Source: Glaciibacter superstes DSM 21135 (GTDB lineage: Bacteria > Actinomycetota > Actinomycetes > Actinomycetales > Microbacteriaceae). From it: a stretch of 64,000 nucleotides of DNA. The position numbers and the translations under genes were made by a program. Of this stretch, positions 8,737-15,709 are shown piece by piece. The notes beneath the pieces are model-generated. The model saw only the letters and a list, made by a program, of their open reading frames with translations. It had not been told where the DNA came from and made no database searches. Numbering within the stretch: position 1 is the first letter of the stretch; the number at the start of each line of letters is the position of its first letter. The stretch lies in assembly GCF_000421145.1 (NCBI RefSeq), contig NZ_ATWH01000012.1, positions 1 through 64,000 on the forward strand, written 5' to 3'.

Positions 8737-9264
8737 CTACCAGTCGATTGGTCGGGTGGCTCCCACCAGGCACGTCCCGGTGCCGAGGATGGGAGCGATC
8801 GTGCTGTGGTAGCCGTCGCTGGCCGGGCCGGTCTGGCCGATCAGGCATTCTCCGTTGAATCGAACGGAGAATTGGATCGAGTCCGCGTCAAGGTCGACCG
8901 AGGTCTTGTCGAAGGTGACTTCCATCTGGGTCTTGTCGAACCCGGCAGCCGTGAGCGCATCGATGAAGGCAGCCCCGCCGGCGGCGGGGTCTGCGGCGAG
9001 TACCTGCCCGGCTATCAGGTTGAAGTACGGGAGGTTCTCCGACGCACTGAGCTCAGGGGCGAGAACCGGTGGAAGTCCTGGTGACTCTGCCGGCGTCGTA
9101 GCAGTCGGGGTACCGGTCTCTGGCGTGGGTGCCGGAGAGGTGCACGCGACAAGGCCGAAGCCGAGTGCTGCGCTCAGCGTCAGCGCGGCGACACGCCTGC
9201 GAAGCTTCCTTGCGGGCGTGCTCACTGATCGTGAGCCCTTGGTCAACCCGCGTGCCTCGAGCAT
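8737..9264 (-). CDS. Putative secreted lipoprotein
   Basis: 175 residues. After a basic N-region (RKLRRR) a hydrophobic stretch ends in the lipobox GLVAC, followed by a Pro/Thr-rich linker (residues 42-68), typical of a lipid-anchored extracytoplasmic protein. The rest forms a compact domain with a Cys pair (NGECLIG and GTGTC) that could form a disulfide. I do not recognise an enzyme; similar small lipoproteins are widespread in Microbacteriaceae. The ATG at 9264 has GGGGAGGA upstream; a GTG at 9225 is an alternative that would shorten the signal peptide. Confidence 0.75.
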   Translation of the reverse strand: MLEARGLTKGSRSVSTPARKLRRRVAALTLSAALGFGLVACTSPAPTPETGTPTATTPAESPGLPPVLAPELSASENLPYFNLIAGQVLAADPAAGGAAFIDALTAAGFDKTQMEVTFDKTSVDLDADSIQFSVRFNGECLIGQTGPASDGYHSTIAPILGTGTCLVGATRPIDW

Positions 9265-9304
9265 GCGCCATCCTCCCCGTTGGCTGCGCCCAGAGCAGCC
9301 AACC

Positions 9305-9838
9305 CTACGAGTCTATGGTGGCGAGGCCGTGAATCTCTGACCCAGCAGCGTCGTCGGGAAGAAAGCCATCCGTTCGCGCTTCGACCTCGTTCTGGAGGCC
9401 GGCGTCTTCTGTGCGGGTGTCTTCTGGTGCATCGGGGTCGGGTGCACCCGACCCCTGTTCATCACGTGATGTCGACCGCGCAATCGGTGCTTTTGCATAG
9501 TTGGTGGTGCACCAGAACAGGTCGTGCCCCACCGAATCAGCTTCCACCTCGATGGAGGTTCCCTTCCGGTCGGGGTTCTCCCAGTTGCGAACCCGCAGCT
9601 TCCCCGTCACCAGCACATGCTCGCCCTTCCGCACCGAATGCGAGACGTTGTATGCGAGGTGTCGAAACGTCGAGACCGTGTACCAGTTCGTGTCTCCGTC
9701 GATCCAGGCCCCTGTCGCCCTGTCGTACCTCCGCTGGCCAGAGGCCAGCCGAAATGACGTGATCGCCAGCCCGGAAGTGGTGACCAGGTGCTTCGGGTCC
9801 GTGCCAACGATTCCGGTCAGCGTGATGGTGTCGCTCAT
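9305..9838 (-). CDS. ssb: Single-stranded DNA-binding protein (paralogue)
   Basis: 177 residues. An N-terminal OB fold (residues 1-105) starts with MSDTITLTGIVGTDPK and contains FRLASGQRRYD, NWYTVSTFRHLAYNV and GEHVLVTGKLRVRNWE, the SSB core. The C-terminal tail is acidic and disordered but ends HGLATIDS, not in the D-F-D-D-x-P-F tip used by housekeeping SSBs to bind partners. I therefore infer an accessory SSB, as in actinobacteria with a second ssb gene. AGGGAG precedes the ATG at 9838; an upstream in-frame extension lacks such a site. Confidence 0.85.
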   Translation of the reverse strand: MSDTITLTGIVGTDPKHLVTTSGLAITSFRLASGQRRYDRATGAWIDGDTNWYTVSTFRHLAYNVSHSVRKGEHVLVTGKLRVRNWENPDRKGTSIEVEADSVGHDLFWCTTNYAKAPIARSTSRDEQGSGAPDPDAPEDTRTEDAGLQNEVEARTDGFLPDDAAGSEIHGLATIDS

Positions 9839-10057
9839 TGTTCTCTCCCTGCATGAGTGTCGAGACATCGGCTCGTCGAGCCGGTGCACGCACCCCGGGA
9901 TCGGCCACTCGTGCCAGTCTCCGTCGTCCCGGGGTACGCACGAACGAGTGTGCGCTCATGGCCCGTCGCGTGGCGGCGCACACGACGCATCCGTGGACAA
10001 CTACAGAAAGCGAAGGCTGGGGAGGGCGACAGAGGCGCGCAGCCCTAAGGTGTTTCC

Positions 10058-11062
10058 ATGACTTTCATCGCTTCCGAGAACCGCTACGAATCCATGCCAT
10101 ATCGCCGAACGGGGAGAAGCGGACTCCGGCTTCCCGCGCTGTCATTGGGCCTCTGGCACAATTTCGGCCACGAGCGATCCGTCGAGACCCAGCGTGCGAT
10201 TCTGCGCAGGGCATTCGACCTCGGCGTCACGCACTTCGACCTGGCCAACAACTACGGACCGCCCCCCGGATCCGCCGAGTCGAATTTCGGGCGCATCTTC
10301 GCGGAGGATTTCCGCCCATACCGCGACGAGCTCGTGATCTCCAGCAAGGCCGGCTACGACATGTGGCCGGGACCATACGGCGACTTCGGTTCGCGCAAGT
10401 ATCTGCTGTCGTCCCTGGATGCGAGCCTCGGGCGCCTCGGCCTCGACTATGTCGACATCTTCTACTCCCACCGGCCAGATCCGGAGACTCCAATCGAGGA
10501 GACCATGGGAGCCCTGGCAACAGCCGTGCAGCAGGGCAAGGCGCTCTACGTCGGCATCTCCAATTACGATCCTGAACAGACCAGAGCGGCTGCAGCGGCA
10601 CTCGCCGAACACAAGATTCCCCTGCTGATTCACCAGCCGAGGTATTCGATGTTCGACCGCCACATCGAAGACGGCCTGTTCCCGGTACTCGACGAACTGG
10701 GCGTCGGCAGCATCGTGTTCTCCCCACTTTCACAGGGCCTGCTCACCGACCGCTACCTCGATGGCACTGTTCCATCTGGCTCTCGGATCGCGACCAGTCA
10801 CTTCCTCTCCGAATCATCCCTGAGTGACGTCTACCTGGAGCGGGCGAGGGCCTTGAATGAGATCGCTGCCGGGCGCGGCCAGAGCCTGGCACAACTGGCG
10901 GTGACGTGGATCCTCCGGCAGCCGGCGGTGACCAGTGTCCTGGTCGGCGCGTCGAGTGTCACCCAGCTCGAGCAGAACGTTGCGGCGCTGGACGCGCCGG
11001 CACTGACGGAACAGGAAGTCGCCGCCATCGAGCCGTATGCAGTGCATGGCACGTCCCGGTAG
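10058..11062 (+). CDS. Aldo/keto reductase, YghZ/GpR type
   Basis: 334 residues. TIM-barrel oxidoreductase with RRTGRSGLRLPALSLGLW at the start, the catalytic Asp and Tyr in FDLANNYGPPPGSAE (about 63-77), the Lys in ISSKAGYDMWPGPYG and the His in YSHRPDPETP. The GYDMWPGPYG segment distinguishes the NADPH-dependent glyceraldehyde-3-phosphate reductase subgroup. It reduces aldehydes and may detoxify methylglyoxal; this is family knowledge. A leaderless promoter is visible: TAAGGT at 10046-10051, 6 nt before the ATG. Confidence 0.92.
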   Translation: MTFIASENRYESMPYRRTGRSGLRLPALSLGLWHNFGHERSVETQRAILRRAFDLGVTHFDLANNYGPPPGSAESNFGRIFAEDFRPYRDELVISSKAGYDMWPGPYGDFGSRKYLLSSLDASLGRLGLDYVDIFYSHRPDPETPIEETMGALATAVQQGKALYVGISNYDPEQTRAAAAALAEHKIPLLIHQPRYSMFDRHIEDGLFPVLDELGVGSIVFSPLSQGLLTDRYLDGTVPSGSRIATSHFLSESSLSDVYLERARALNEIAAGRGQSLAQLAVTWILRQPAVTSVLVGASSVTQLEQNVAALDAPALTEQEVAAIEPYAVHGTSR

Positions 11063-11149
11063 CGAGGCCCGGTAGCGAGGTGAGTGTCGGTGGTCAGCCG
11101 TACCGTGAAAGCAACATCAATCGCGGCCGGCTGACTCTCGGAGGATTTC

Positions 11150-11395
11150 ATGACCGCACTGCCAACACTGCCCGCACTGGCCCGCCCTGCCTCGCCCAAG
11201 GGCGTCACACTCGTTCCGGTGAAGGAGACCCTGTGGCGGGTCACCGACAAGGCTGGCACCGTTCTCGGGCACATCGAACGACGAACGGATGCCGATGGCG
11301 AACGTTTCGCCGCGCGCCGGCTGATTGCCGCAGTGCGTTCAATGGAGCTGGGCGTGTTCTGGCGTATCGACGACGCGGCTGACTGTTTCCGCTGA
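11150..11395 (+). CDS. Small hypothetical protein
   Basis: 81 residues. CGGAGGATTTC before the ATG is a good ribosome binding site. The core (LWRVTDKAGTVLGHIERR) looks like a small beta-rich domain followed by a helix. No known domain or motif is recognised. It stands alone between the aldo/keto reductase and a membrane protein gene, all on the plus strand. Confidence 0.65.
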   Translation: MTALPTLPALARPASPKGVTLVPVKETLWRVTDKAGTVLGHIERRTDADGERFAARRLIAAVRSMELGVFWRIDDAADCFR

Positions 11396-11479
11396 CCGTA
11401 ATCCGGGTTTCTCCACCCAGTTGGGGCACGCCGCGCGTGGTGCCGATGATCGGTGCCGATGGCCGGTAGTCTGCGGCAC

Positions 11480-12229
11480 ATGCAGTGGTGGAATAGCTTT
11501 TTAGACTGGCTCACGGCCCTCAGCACGCGCCCGGTGGTTTTCGGTGCGATCGTGCTCGTCATAGCGATTGTCGTGGCCAGCCTTTTGGCCGCGTGGATCT
11601 CCCGAGGCGCCATCAGGCGCTTGCTGGAGCAACGCGATCGCGAGTTGAGGGCGGCAGCTGTCGGTGCCCTCGTCGATGCCGCCACCGAGGCATCCGTCTG
11701 GAATTCACTGACACCCCAGGAACAGGTGATGGCAGACCGGTCGGTCGGCCAGGCCGACATCCAGGTGCGATTGCTGCCGGTGAAGGGTTCCGCCATCGCC
11801 GCCAACTGGGCAGCCCACCAGCTTGCCGAGTTCAAACGCACCTCGGCCACGTTCGGCTACCAGCTCGAACCCGCGGTGCTGGAGTTCAGGGACCGCCTGA
11901 TCGAATGGCAGAACAAGCCAGGTCGCGCACGCAAGATCTTCCAGGACGACCTCGAACGTTGGTCCGTTTCGAAGTCGACGCCTGACGCGGGCCTCCTGGC
12001 CGACCAAGACAAGTGGGTCGCCGGCCAGCACCACGACCAGTTTGCGGCCCCAACGCCGGTTGCTGCTACCCGGTCCGAATCGACGCCGGCCACGACTCCA
12101 ACGTCGTACCCGGCGCACACTGCATCACCCGGCACCGAGACTCAGCGACTTCTTGACGACGTCCAGGCGCTTGAAGTCCGACCGGCTGGCACGGCCGATG
12201 ACCGCACCGCACCGGCCCGAACCGTCTGA
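11480..12229 (+). CDS. Membrane-anchored hypothetical protein
   Basis: 249 residues. One N-terminal transmembrane helix (about 19-42: VVFGAIVLVIAIVVASLLAAWIS) is followed by a cytoplasmic helical domain rich in Arg/Glu and a Pro/Thr/Ser-rich tail after residue 185. I chose the ATG at 11480 over 11453 because TAGTCT at 11467-11472 lies 7 nt before it, a leaderless arrangement repeated elsewhere in this window. Function unknown. It converges on nadE with 6 bp between stops. Confidence 0.7.
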   Translation: MQWWNSFLDWLTALSTRPVVFGAIVLVIAIVVASLLAAWISRGAIRRLLEQRDRELRAAAVGALVDAATEASVWNSLTPQEQVMADRSVGQADIQVRLLPVKGSAIAANWAAHQLAEFKRTSATFGYQLEPAVLEFRDRLIEWQNKPGRARKIFQDDLERWSVSKSTPDAGLLADQDKWVAGQHHDQFAAPTPVAATRSESTPATTPTSYPAHTASPGTETQRLLDDVQALEVRPAGTADDRTAPARTV

Positions 12230-12235
12230 TTCGGG

Positions 12236-13057
12236 CTAGATCCACCAGTCGTCGAACGGTGTGACCGGCGTGCGGCGCTTGTGCTCTGTGCTGAGGTATC
12301 GACGCTCGATTGCTTCGGCGACCTCGGCGGGAACTTCCTTGCCCTCGAGATAGTCGTCGATGTCGTCGTAGCGGAGCCCCAGGTTGGCCTCATCCGTCTG
12401 TCCGGGAGTGTCGTCGAGCAGGTCTGCCGTCGGAACCTTCAGGTAGAGCCGCTCCGGCGCACCCAGCTGCATCATCAGTGATCGTCCCTGGCGTTTGGTC
12501 AAACCGGTCAACGGGAGGATGTCAGCTCCGCCATCTCCGAACTTCGTGAAGAAGCCGGTGACGCCCTCTGCGGCGTGGTCCGTTCCCACCACGACCGACG
12601 CGCTTTGCCCTGCCAGGGCGTATTGAGCGATCATCCGCGCGCGGGCCTTCGCATTTCCCTTGTTGAAATCGCTCATTTCAGCGCCCGTGCTGTCGGCAAA
12701 CTCCGATTCGAAGCCGTCGACGGCACGTTGGATATTAAAGGTGACCACGGATGACGGGCGGATGAACTCGAGCGCCGACTGCGCATCGTCTTCGTCTCGT
12801 TGCACCGCATACGGAAGCCGCACGGCCGTGAACGACGCGTGGTATCCGTCGGTGGCCAGGTGCTCGACCGCGAGCTGACAGAGCCGCCCGGCCAGTGTCG
12901 AATCCTGTCCCCCGCTGATTCCTAGAACGAGCCCGCTCAACTCAGTGCGCCGCAGGTAGTCGCCCAGAAAACGAACCCGCCGCTCGACCTCTCTGGCCGG
13001 ATCGATCTCTGCTGAGACGTGGAGCTCCGCGATGATCCGCGCCTGTAGTTCTCGCAT
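12236..13057 (-). CDS. nadE: NH3-dependent NAD+ synthetase
   Basis: 273 residues, standard length for the short, ammonia-using NadE. It adenylates nicotinic acid adenine dinucleotide and amidates it to NAD+, the last step of NAD synthesis. [17 protein letters not shown] (about 42-58) is the ATP-PPase P-loop, and [26 protein letters not shown] (about 167-192) carries further substrate contacts. The ATG at 13057 is one base away from the 3' end of the broken tRNA-Arg gene, so the native transcript was probably shared with or started inside the tRNA. The prophage now separates nadE from whatever promoter lay upstream of the tRNA. Only GGGGG within the tRNA acceptor end resembles a ribosome binding site. 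Confidence 0.96.
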   Translation of the reverse strand: MRELQARIIAELHVSAEIDPAREVERRVRFLGDYLRRTELSGLVLGISGGQDSTLAGRLCQLAVEHLATDGYHASFTAVRLPYAVQRDEDDAQSALEFIRPSSVVTFNIQRAVDGFESEFADSTGAEMSDFNKGNAKARARMIAQYALAGQSASVVVGTDHAAEGVTGFFTKFGDGGADILPLTGLTKRQGRSLMMQLGAPERLYLKVPTADLLDDTPGQTDEANLGLRYDDIDDYLEGKEVPAEVAEAIERRYLSTEHKRRTPVTPFDDWWI

Positions 13058-13058
13058 G

Positions 13059-13096
13059 TGCCCCCGGTAGGAATCGAACCTACGACCGACAGATTA
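13059..13096 (-). pseudogene. Host tRNA-Arg(UCU), 3' part, cut by prophage
   Basis: On the minus strand this is the last 38 nt of a tRNA: part of the anticodon loop and 3' anticodon stem (TAATCTGT), variable region, T-arm GTAGG-TTCGATT-CCTAC, acceptor CGGGGGC and discriminator A. It has no 5' part here; the phage sequence upstream does not pair with it. Joined at TAATCT to the minus-strand sequence at 55859-55899 it gives a 73-nt cloverleaf with all stems formed except a C-U mismatch next to the anticodon loop, which the phage tRNA-Arg also has. Confidence 0.93.
13091..13096. other. attL core of the prophage
   Basis: AGATTA (TAATCT on the minus strand) is the only sequence shared exactly between the two prophage ends; the bases on both sides differ (G versus C on one side, A versus G on the other). 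It corresponds to tRNA positions from the third anticodon base through the 3' anticodon stem. To its left is host tRNA and nadE, to its right phage DNA. A 6-bp identity fits the 6-8-bp overlap region of tyrosine recombinases. Confidence 0.88.
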
Positions 13097-13164
13097 CAAG
13101 CACGTAGGTTTGCTGACTGGTGAACATAGCCTAGTCGACCTGGATTCGGAGCGTCATCGGCGTC

Positions 13165-13178
13165 AGAACGTACATTCT
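13165..13178. promoter_or_regulatory. Palindrome resembling an actinobacterial LexA box
   Basis: AGAACGTACATTCT is a 14-bp imperfect palindrome. It contains GAAC-N4-ATTC, one change from the Gram-positive SOS consensus GAAC-N4-GTTC, with the central GTAC fitting the R-N-R-Y spacer. It lies 60 bp upstream of the small gene and integrase in the prophage. Whether LexA or a phage protein binds cannot be told from sequence. Confidence 0.35.
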
Positions 13179-13237
13179 GCGTCGGCGCCGAAGACCGGCC
13201 TCGCCCACGTAACTTCCATCAGGAAGGCAGCGCACGC

Positions 13238-13552
13238 ATGAACCGCATCGACCAGGCCATCAAGGACCGCGACGAGATCCTTGCCCTCCTCGTCGGTCAC
13301 GACAGGCGGGCAGTATCGGCGCTCGAACACGGCGAGGATCTGGAGCTCCTGCGACGCATCACGAAGGCACCACTGGACGCGGCACTCCCTCTCGCAATCG
13401 AAAGAGCGTGGATGCGCGGACACAGCCGGCGCTCGATTCTAAAAGCTTCCGGAGTAACGCACGAGCAACTCGACAGCCATGTTGCCGGCATGTACCGCGT
13501 GCGCGCGTCCCAAACCTCCGCCCCGGCATACAAGTCCCAGAAGACGGCGTGA
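13238..13552 (+). CDS. Small phage protein with helix-turn-helix-like segment, upstream of int
   Basis: 104 residues, AGGAAGG about 13 nt before the ATG. The central part (RGHSRRSILKASGVTHEQLDSHV, about 60-82) looks like a helix-turn-helix, and the protein could be a recombination directionality factor or regulator; this is inference from position. In the circular phage its ATG overlaps the stop of the extended repressor frame (ATGA at 13238-13241), which would make repressor, this gene and int one operon. In the prophage it is cut off from the repressor promoter. Confidence 0.7.
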   Translation: MNRIDQAIKDRDEILALLVGHDRRAVSALEHGEDLELLRRITKAPLDAALPLAIERAWMRGHSRRSILKASGVTHEQLDSHVAGMYRVRASQTSAPAYKSQKTA

Positions 13553-13599
13553 CGCCGTTCACGCACCTGCGGTTAGTCTCCGATAAAGGAGATACAACG

Positions 13600-14478
13600 G
13601 TGCAAGATTCTGGGGATATTCTCGCCTTCTGGGCGCGATTCATGCAGGCGGAAGATCTGACAGACGCGACCATTACGGAACGTCTCAGATTCATTCGCCA
13701 CGTCGAGCGGGCAACTGGAGACCTGCTAACCCTCACCAGGCATGACCTCATTAGCTTCATGGGCTCAAATGAAACCTGGACGAACTCGACCAAGCAGCAC
13801 TACCGATCAGCGCTGCACACATTCTTCACCTGGCTCCAGGACGAAGGCGTGCGCCTAGACAACCCCGCTGCGCGCCTCCCAAAAGTGAAAGCGCGAAAGC
13901 GCACCCCGAACCCCGCAACCGTCGATGACATCGCCCTGGTCCTCAATGGCGGTGCCTACGCACGCACCAGACGAATGGTGGCCCTTCACTACTACGTGGG
14001 TCTCCGCGTCCACGAGATCGCAAAAGCCCACGGTCACGACGTCGACTGGAACGAACGCACAATCCGCGTGTATGGGAAGGGCAAAAAGACTCGCGTCCTC
14101 CCGTTGAACGACGCAGTTTGGGAGGTCGTGAAGGATCTCCCCCGTGACGGGTATTGGTTCCCGAACTGGAAAGCAAACAAACTCTTCGCGCTCGGTGAGG
14201 GTCACATTCTCTCGAACTCTGTCAGCGACGTTCTGAGCCGTGCAATGCGACGCTCGGGCATCATCGGTCACAAACCCCACGATCTCCGCGCAGCGACAGC
14301 CACAGAGCAGAACCGGGCCGGTGTGAGCCCCTTCGTGATCCAGCAGAACATGCGGCACGAGAACATGGACACGACGACGAAGTACGTGCTGGTCGATATC
14401 GAACAGATGCGTGCCGGCTTCAACGCGCTACCGGCGGTTCCTATGCCGGGGAAGTCGAATCGTCGCAGGGCCGCGTAA
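13600..14478 (+). CDS. int: Tyrosine-type phage integrase
   Basis: 292 residues from a GTG with AAAGGAGA 8 nt upstream; an upstream in-frame extension overlaps the previous gene and has no ribosome site. The SAM-like N-terminal core-binding domain (1-90) precedes the catalytic domain, with Arg in YYVGLRVHEIAKA, Lys in GKGKKTR, H-x-x-R in HDLRAATA, His in NMRHEN and the nucleophile Tyr in TKYVLVD. It joins attP to the tRNA-Arg site. There is no large arm-binding domain. The protein ends RRRAA; a C-terminal Ala-Ala resembles ssrA-type degradation signals, known to limit Int in phages with integration-dependent immunity. Confidence 0.95.
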   Translation: MQDSGDILAFWARFMQAEDLTDATITERLRFIRHVERATGDLLTLTRHDLISFMGSNETWTNSTKQHYRSALHTFFTWLQDEGVRLDNPAARLPKVKARKRTPNPATVDDIALVLNGGAYARTRRMVALHYYVGLRVHEIAKAHGHDVDWNERTIRVYGKGKKTRVLPLNDAVWEVVKDLPRDGYWFPNWKANKLFALGEGHILSNSVSDVLSRAMRRSGIIGHKPHDLRAATATEQNRAGVSPFVIQQNMRHENMDTTTKYVLVDIEQMRAGFNALPAVPMPGKSNRRRAA

Positions 14479-14493
14479 TAGACTTTCGTGGTC

Positions 14494-14566
14494 GCCCCCG
14501 TAGCTCAGCGGATAGAGCAGAGGCCTTCTAATCCTTTTGTCGCCGGTTCGATTCCGGCCGGGGGCA
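14494..14566 (+). tRNA. Phage-encoded complete tRNA-Arg(UCU)
   Basis: Acceptor GCCCCCG (14494-14500) pairs perfectly with CGGGGGC (14559-14565); D-arm GCTC-AGCGGATA-GAGC; anticodon loop CTTCTAA with anticodon TCT; T-arm GCCGG-TTCGATT-CCGGC; discriminator A; CCA is not encoded. Anticodon stem GAGGC/TCCTT has a C-U mismatch beside the loop, as in the host gene. Same anticodon and nearly the same D-arm as the host tRNA broken by the prophage, but the variable and stem sequences differ, so it is not a copy made by the integration. It lies 15 bp after int and should restore AGA decoding in lysogens. Confidence 0.95.
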
Positions 14567-14612
14567 CCCGAGTAGTACGATCACTTCACCCTGAACCAAG
14601 GAGCATCACGCA

Positions 14613-15197
14613 ATGAAGCGCACTCTCGCAACCATCATCACCGCGGCAGCGATCGTCATGCTCATCACGAGTTGTTCGAGCTCTGCAGCTCCCGTTAGTG
14701 CACCAACTGCAGCCGTCCCTGACGTCATCGGTACCACTGGGGATGTTGCAAAGACCCAGCTCAAAGAGGCTGGCTATGAGGTCGAGTTCACCACTCCGGA
14801 TGAGGGCAGCGTGTGGATGCCTTCGAACTGGACTGTTGACGGCCAGGACCCAGCGGCGGGGACGAAGGCAGAGGCAGGTGTCACGGTCACGCTGAGCGTC
14901 AGCAAACCTGAAGTGGTGGCCGAGCCTGTCGCACCAGCGCTTGCGACTTCGACAGGGCTCACGGCGACGTTTGCTCAGGCTGCATGCGACCAATCCGGCG
15001 AACAGGCCTTCCCCTACGGATTCAAGGGTCACTGGATTGTTGGTAGCCTCGCTGAGGAGATCCAGGATGACCAGTGGTTCATGAAGGTGGAGGCCACTGT
15101 GACCAACGAGGCGAACGCGGAACGCGAGTACAACGTCGAGTGCTTCGTGTCCGGGACGAACGAGGCACCAGTGGTCACCGCTTTCAACGCCTACTAG
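14613..15197 (+). CDS. Phage lipoprotein with PASTA domain
   Basis: 194 residues with an N-terminal signal and lipobox (MLITSC). Residues 35-100 form one PASTA domain (VPDVIGTTGDVAKTQLKEAG, then VDGQDPAAGTKAEAGVTVTLSVS), a fold that binds peptidoglycan stem peptides in PknB-type kinases and PBPs. The C-terminal part (120-194) is an extracellular beta-rich domain with two Cys. As a lysogenic gene next to int and the tRNA it is probably expressed from the prophage; a role in superinfection exclusion or cell-wall modification is inference. Candidate -10 TAGTAC lies near 14572; AAGGAG precedes the ATG. Confidence 0.85.
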   Translation: MKRTLATIITAAAIVMLITSCSSSAAPVSAPTAAVPDVIGTTGDVAKTQLKEAGYEVEFTTPDEGSVWMPSNWTVDGQDPAAGTKAEAGVTVTLSVSKPEVVAEPVAPALATSTGLTATFAQAACDQSGEQAFPYGFKGHWIVGSLAEEIQDDQWFMKVEATVTNEANAEREYNVECFVSGTNEAPVVTAFNAY

Positions 15198-15207
15198 AAT
15201 TCCCCGC

Positions 15208-15348
15208 ATGAAGGATGACCTCGAGCTGATCGACGGCGAAGCCGATGACGACGACCCCGAAGTGATCGCCGGCATGGAATACCTCCGCGAGGTGCGTGCG
15301 GCCGAGGCTGAGCTGCCCGCACCGTGGGATGTCAGACGCACAACCTAG
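15208..15348 (+). CDS. Small acidic phage protein
   Basis: 46 residues, very acidic in the first half (EADDDDPEV) with a short helix (AGMEYLREVRAAEAEL). TAGAAT at 15195-15200 lies exactly 7 nt before the ATG, the leaderless promoter pattern seen at many genes here, which supports translation. No known family. Confidence 0.5.
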   Translation: MKDDLELIDGEADDDDPEVIAGMEYLREVRAAEAELPAPWDVRRTT

Positions 15349-15396
15349 AATCTTCCGTGCGCGGGCCGGCGCGCTCCCCGATCTGAGGAGCCCCGA

Positions 15397-15654
15397 ATGA
15401 CTTTCCCGAAACCCATCCGCCTGGACGTCGATAACTGGATCTGTATGCGCACCGACCCTGTTCTCCCGAAGGCCGGTATCCAGCGTCTCCGTGACCGTGC
15501 AGGGGCCGAGAAGTACCTGCTGATCAAATGGGACACCGACCCTGCGAAACGTGCGCTGATGGGCGTGTACGCGTCGCTCGAGCAGGCTAACGAGCTGGTG
15601 CTGTACGACACTCCGAAGGGCGGGCCGGACGGTCCACCGAACGGGCGGAGTTAA
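15397..15654 (+). CDS. Phage hypothetical protein
   Basis: 85 residues. CTGAGGAG lies upstream of the ATG and a possible -10 TAGAAT at 15345-15350 would give a leader of about 40 nt. The sequence (LRDRAGAEKYLLIKWDTDPAKRALMGVYASLEQANELVLYDTP) suggests a small alpha/beta fold; no function is recognised. It converges on the end of the late operon. Confidence 0.6.
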   Translation: MTFPKPIRLDVDNWICMRTDPVLPKAGIQRLRDRAGAEKYLLIKWDTDPAKRALMGVYASLEQANELVLYDTPKGGPDGPPNGRS

Positions 15655-15662
15655 CGACGAAA

Positions 15663-15694
15663 GGCCCCGACCGATCCGAAGATCAGCCGGGGCC
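15663..15694 (-). terminator. Terminator of the leftward late operon
   Basis: On the minus strand GGCCCCG pairs with CGGGGCC, with an inner GATC/GATC helix closed by a TTCG tetraloop, followed by TTT. It lies directly after the last late gene and separates it from the convergent plus-strand gene ending at 15654. Confidence 0.8.
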
Positions 15695-15709
15695 AGTGTT
15701 CGTGCGGGG

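Noticed and set aside
13059..13120. A minus-strand sequence with CTTGTAA followed by a T-arm looked like tRNA-Thr(UGU)
   Set aside because: The upstream phage sequence gives no D-arm or acceptor 5' strand. The T-arm half belongs to the host tRNA-Arg whose 5' half lies at 55859-55899.
13408..13599. 64-residue N-terminal extension of the integrase
   Set aside because: It overlaps the 104-residue gene in another frame, has no ribosome site, and the GTG at 13600 has AAAGGAGA at ideal spacing.
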